From: a virus
Reading direction: 5' to 3' (one strand)
DNA: 38,589 bases
Virus record (IMG/VR): IMGVR_UViG_3300031841_001733
Span: 1 to 38,589 of that record
This document shows, piece after piece, positions 37,413-38,589 of this stretch. Under the pieces are notes generated by a model, which saw only the letters and a list, made by a program, of their open reading frames with translations, did not search any database and had not been told where the DNA came from. The number at the start of each line of letters is the position of its first letter. Position 1 is the stretch's first letter. Position numbers and translations under genes: made by a program.

Positions 37413-38589
37413 ATGGCTAACACTTCTGTCTCATACACAGGTAATGGTTCGACAACGAACTATTCTTTTACATTTGAATATCTTAAAGAAGCTGAAGTCA
37501 AAGTCACCCTTGATGGAACAGCTACAACTGCATTTACTTTCGCCAACGCAACTACTCTTAGCTTTACCACAGCACCAGGAAGCGGTGTAGCTATCCGTAT
37601 TTACCGTGATACTGATGTAGCGTCTGCAAAAGCTACATTCTTTGCTGGATCTGCTATCAAAGCAGAAGATTTGAACGATAACTTTACGCAAACACGCTTT
37701 GCTGTAGAGGAAATCAAAGAAAATACTTGGGATGTTGATACTGAAACTATTAAGTCAAACGAGACTTGGGTCAGTGCTGACACTCAAATCGCTACTACTG
37801 CTGCAATGGACGCACGCTTCCAAGATGAAGCAACCGAAACCATTACAAGCAGTGAAACATGGCCGAATAATGATGACACCATCGCAACGACTGCTGCGAT
37901 TGATGATCGTATTGATACTGCGATCACAAACGACATTGCTGGTTCTGATGGTGTTTCCATTACTGATGATGGTGACGGCACAATTACAGTTGGACTAAGC
38001 TCTAATTCTGTTGATTTTGATCGCATTAAAAACGATGACATCATTACCTATGCAGAGCAGAATGCCGGATCTCCTTCACCTGCAGATACAAACATCTTCA
38101 CTGCATCAGCTGCTGCACGTCGATTTGACACATTAGTCCAGACTGGCACGCCTAGTGGTTCTGACTGGGCAACTGGTAAAACCTGGTTGCAAAATGATGC
38201 AGATAAGACTCTGTCAATTTGGGATGGGGATAGCTGGGAAGGCATTACGTCTGGTGGTACTTTCACAAGTCTCGACAAAGTTGTCTATGTTGATGCCAAC
38301 AATGGCAATGACAGCAACGAAGGCCATCGTATTAGCAGTCCTAAACAAACTATCAAAGCTGCTATCACGCAAATCAACGCTGATGCAACACATGGTGATG
38401 GTAGTGTCGTTATTGTTGCACCTGGTGTATATCAGGAAGCATGTCCGATTCAAATTCAGAAACGTGACGTTGCTATTATTGGTCAATCATTACGTCAGTG
38501 TGTAGTCCATCCAACAGTTGCTACTCAAACTGCAACAATGTTCGAGGTTAATAGTGGCACATACCTTGCTAACCTCACATTTACTGGTA
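37413..38589 (+). CDS. tail fibre (gp17-like), N-terminal 392 aa, cut by the window end
   Basis: Residues 1-100 match the tail-attachment domain of T7 gp17: SYTGNGSTTNYSFTFEYLK, FTTAPGSGVAIRIYRDTD and NDNFTQTRFAVEE. Then comes a duplicated segment, ETIKSNETWVSADTQIATTA (residues 111-130) and ETITSSETWPNNDDTIATTA (142-161), probably a coiled stalk. From about residue 285 a right-handed β-helix begins (YVDANNGNDSNEGHRISSPK, VVIVAPGVYQE), a fold used by many cyanophage fibres for receptor or polysaccharide binding. The rest lies outside the window. Confidence 0.92.
   Translation, partial: MANTSVSYTGNGSTTNYSFTFEYLKEAEVKVTLDGTATTAFTFANATTLSFTTAPGSGVAIRIYRDTDVASAKATFFAGSAIKAEDLNDNFTQTRFAVEEIKENTWDVDTETIKSNETWVSADTQIATTAAMDARFQDEATETITSSETWPNNDDTIATTAAIDDRIDTAITNDIAGSDGVSITDDGDGTITVGLSSNSVDFDRIKNDDIITYAEQNAGSPSPADTNIFTASAAARRFDTLVQTGTPSGSDWATGKTWLQNDADKTLSIWDGDSWEGITSGGTFTSLDKVVYVDANNGNDSNEGHRISSPKQTIKAAITQINADATHGDGSVVIVAPGVYQEACPIQIQKRDVAIIGQSLRQCVVHPTVATQTATMFEVNSGTYLANLTFTG

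Noticed and set aside
1-38589. Integrase, attP site, psbA, hli, talC, CRISPR arrays, insertion sequences
   Set aside because: None has visible sequence support in the window. They could still lie in the missing part of the genome.

Overview
The window is most of the genome of a T7-like cyanophage, a podovirus of marine picocyanobacteria. Every convincing gene lies on the plus strand, packed with ATGA, TAATG or TGATG overlaps. The core set is the T7 one: single-subunit RNA polymerase, gp2.5-type ssDNA-binding protein, endonuclease I, primase-helicase, family A DNA polymerase, gp6-type exonuclease, portal, scaffold, capsid, two tail tube proteins, three internal virion proteins, tail fibre and both terminase subunits. 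Cyanophage-type additions are a two-gene class I ribonucleotide reductase, a MazG-like pyrophosphohydrolase, a DUF3310 protein, an NblA-like phycobilisome degradation adaptor and a probable glutamine riboswitch. The nblA-like gene points to a phycobilisome-containing host, most likely Synechococcus rather than Prochlorococcus (inference).

Layout. 1-5775: the right end of a T7-type map, with the tail of a structural gene, small membrane and secreted proteins (lysis candidates), small terminase, basic proteins, an HNH nuclease and large terminase. 5776-6177: non-coding DNA with hairpins and four tandem 12-bp repeats. 6178-10017: about a dozen small early genes of unknown function, with two clear terminators. 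10001-12340: RNA polymerase. 12340-20651: DNA replication and nucleotide metabolism. Here DNA polymerase is split into an exonuclease gene and a polymerase gene, followed by a LAGLIDADG-like gene, exonuclease, nblA-like, DUF3310, MazG-like, nrdA and nrdB. 20651-23510: a small repeat protein, portal and scaffold. 23513-25129: very small basic proteins, a secreted beta-barrel-like protein and the riboswitch with its short downstream peptide. 25285-26421: major capsid protein, followed by a strong terminator. 26470-38589: tail tube A and B, three internal proteins and the tail fibre, which is cut by the window edge.

In T7-like phages the large terminase sits at the right end of the linear genome and the early genes at the left end. 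Here the terminase leads straight into early genes, so the sequence is a circularised or permuted map and the physical ends probably lie in 5776-6177 or just beyond. The rest of the tail fibre, and perhaps other genes, lie outside the window.

Probable logic: early genes and the phage RNA polymerase take over the cell. NblA would strip phycobilisomes and free amino acids, while the reductase and MazG-like enzyme adjust nucleotide pools for replication. The glutamine-sensing leader may tie one late small peptide to nitrogen status. No integrase, tRNA, psbA, hli or talC gene was seen.
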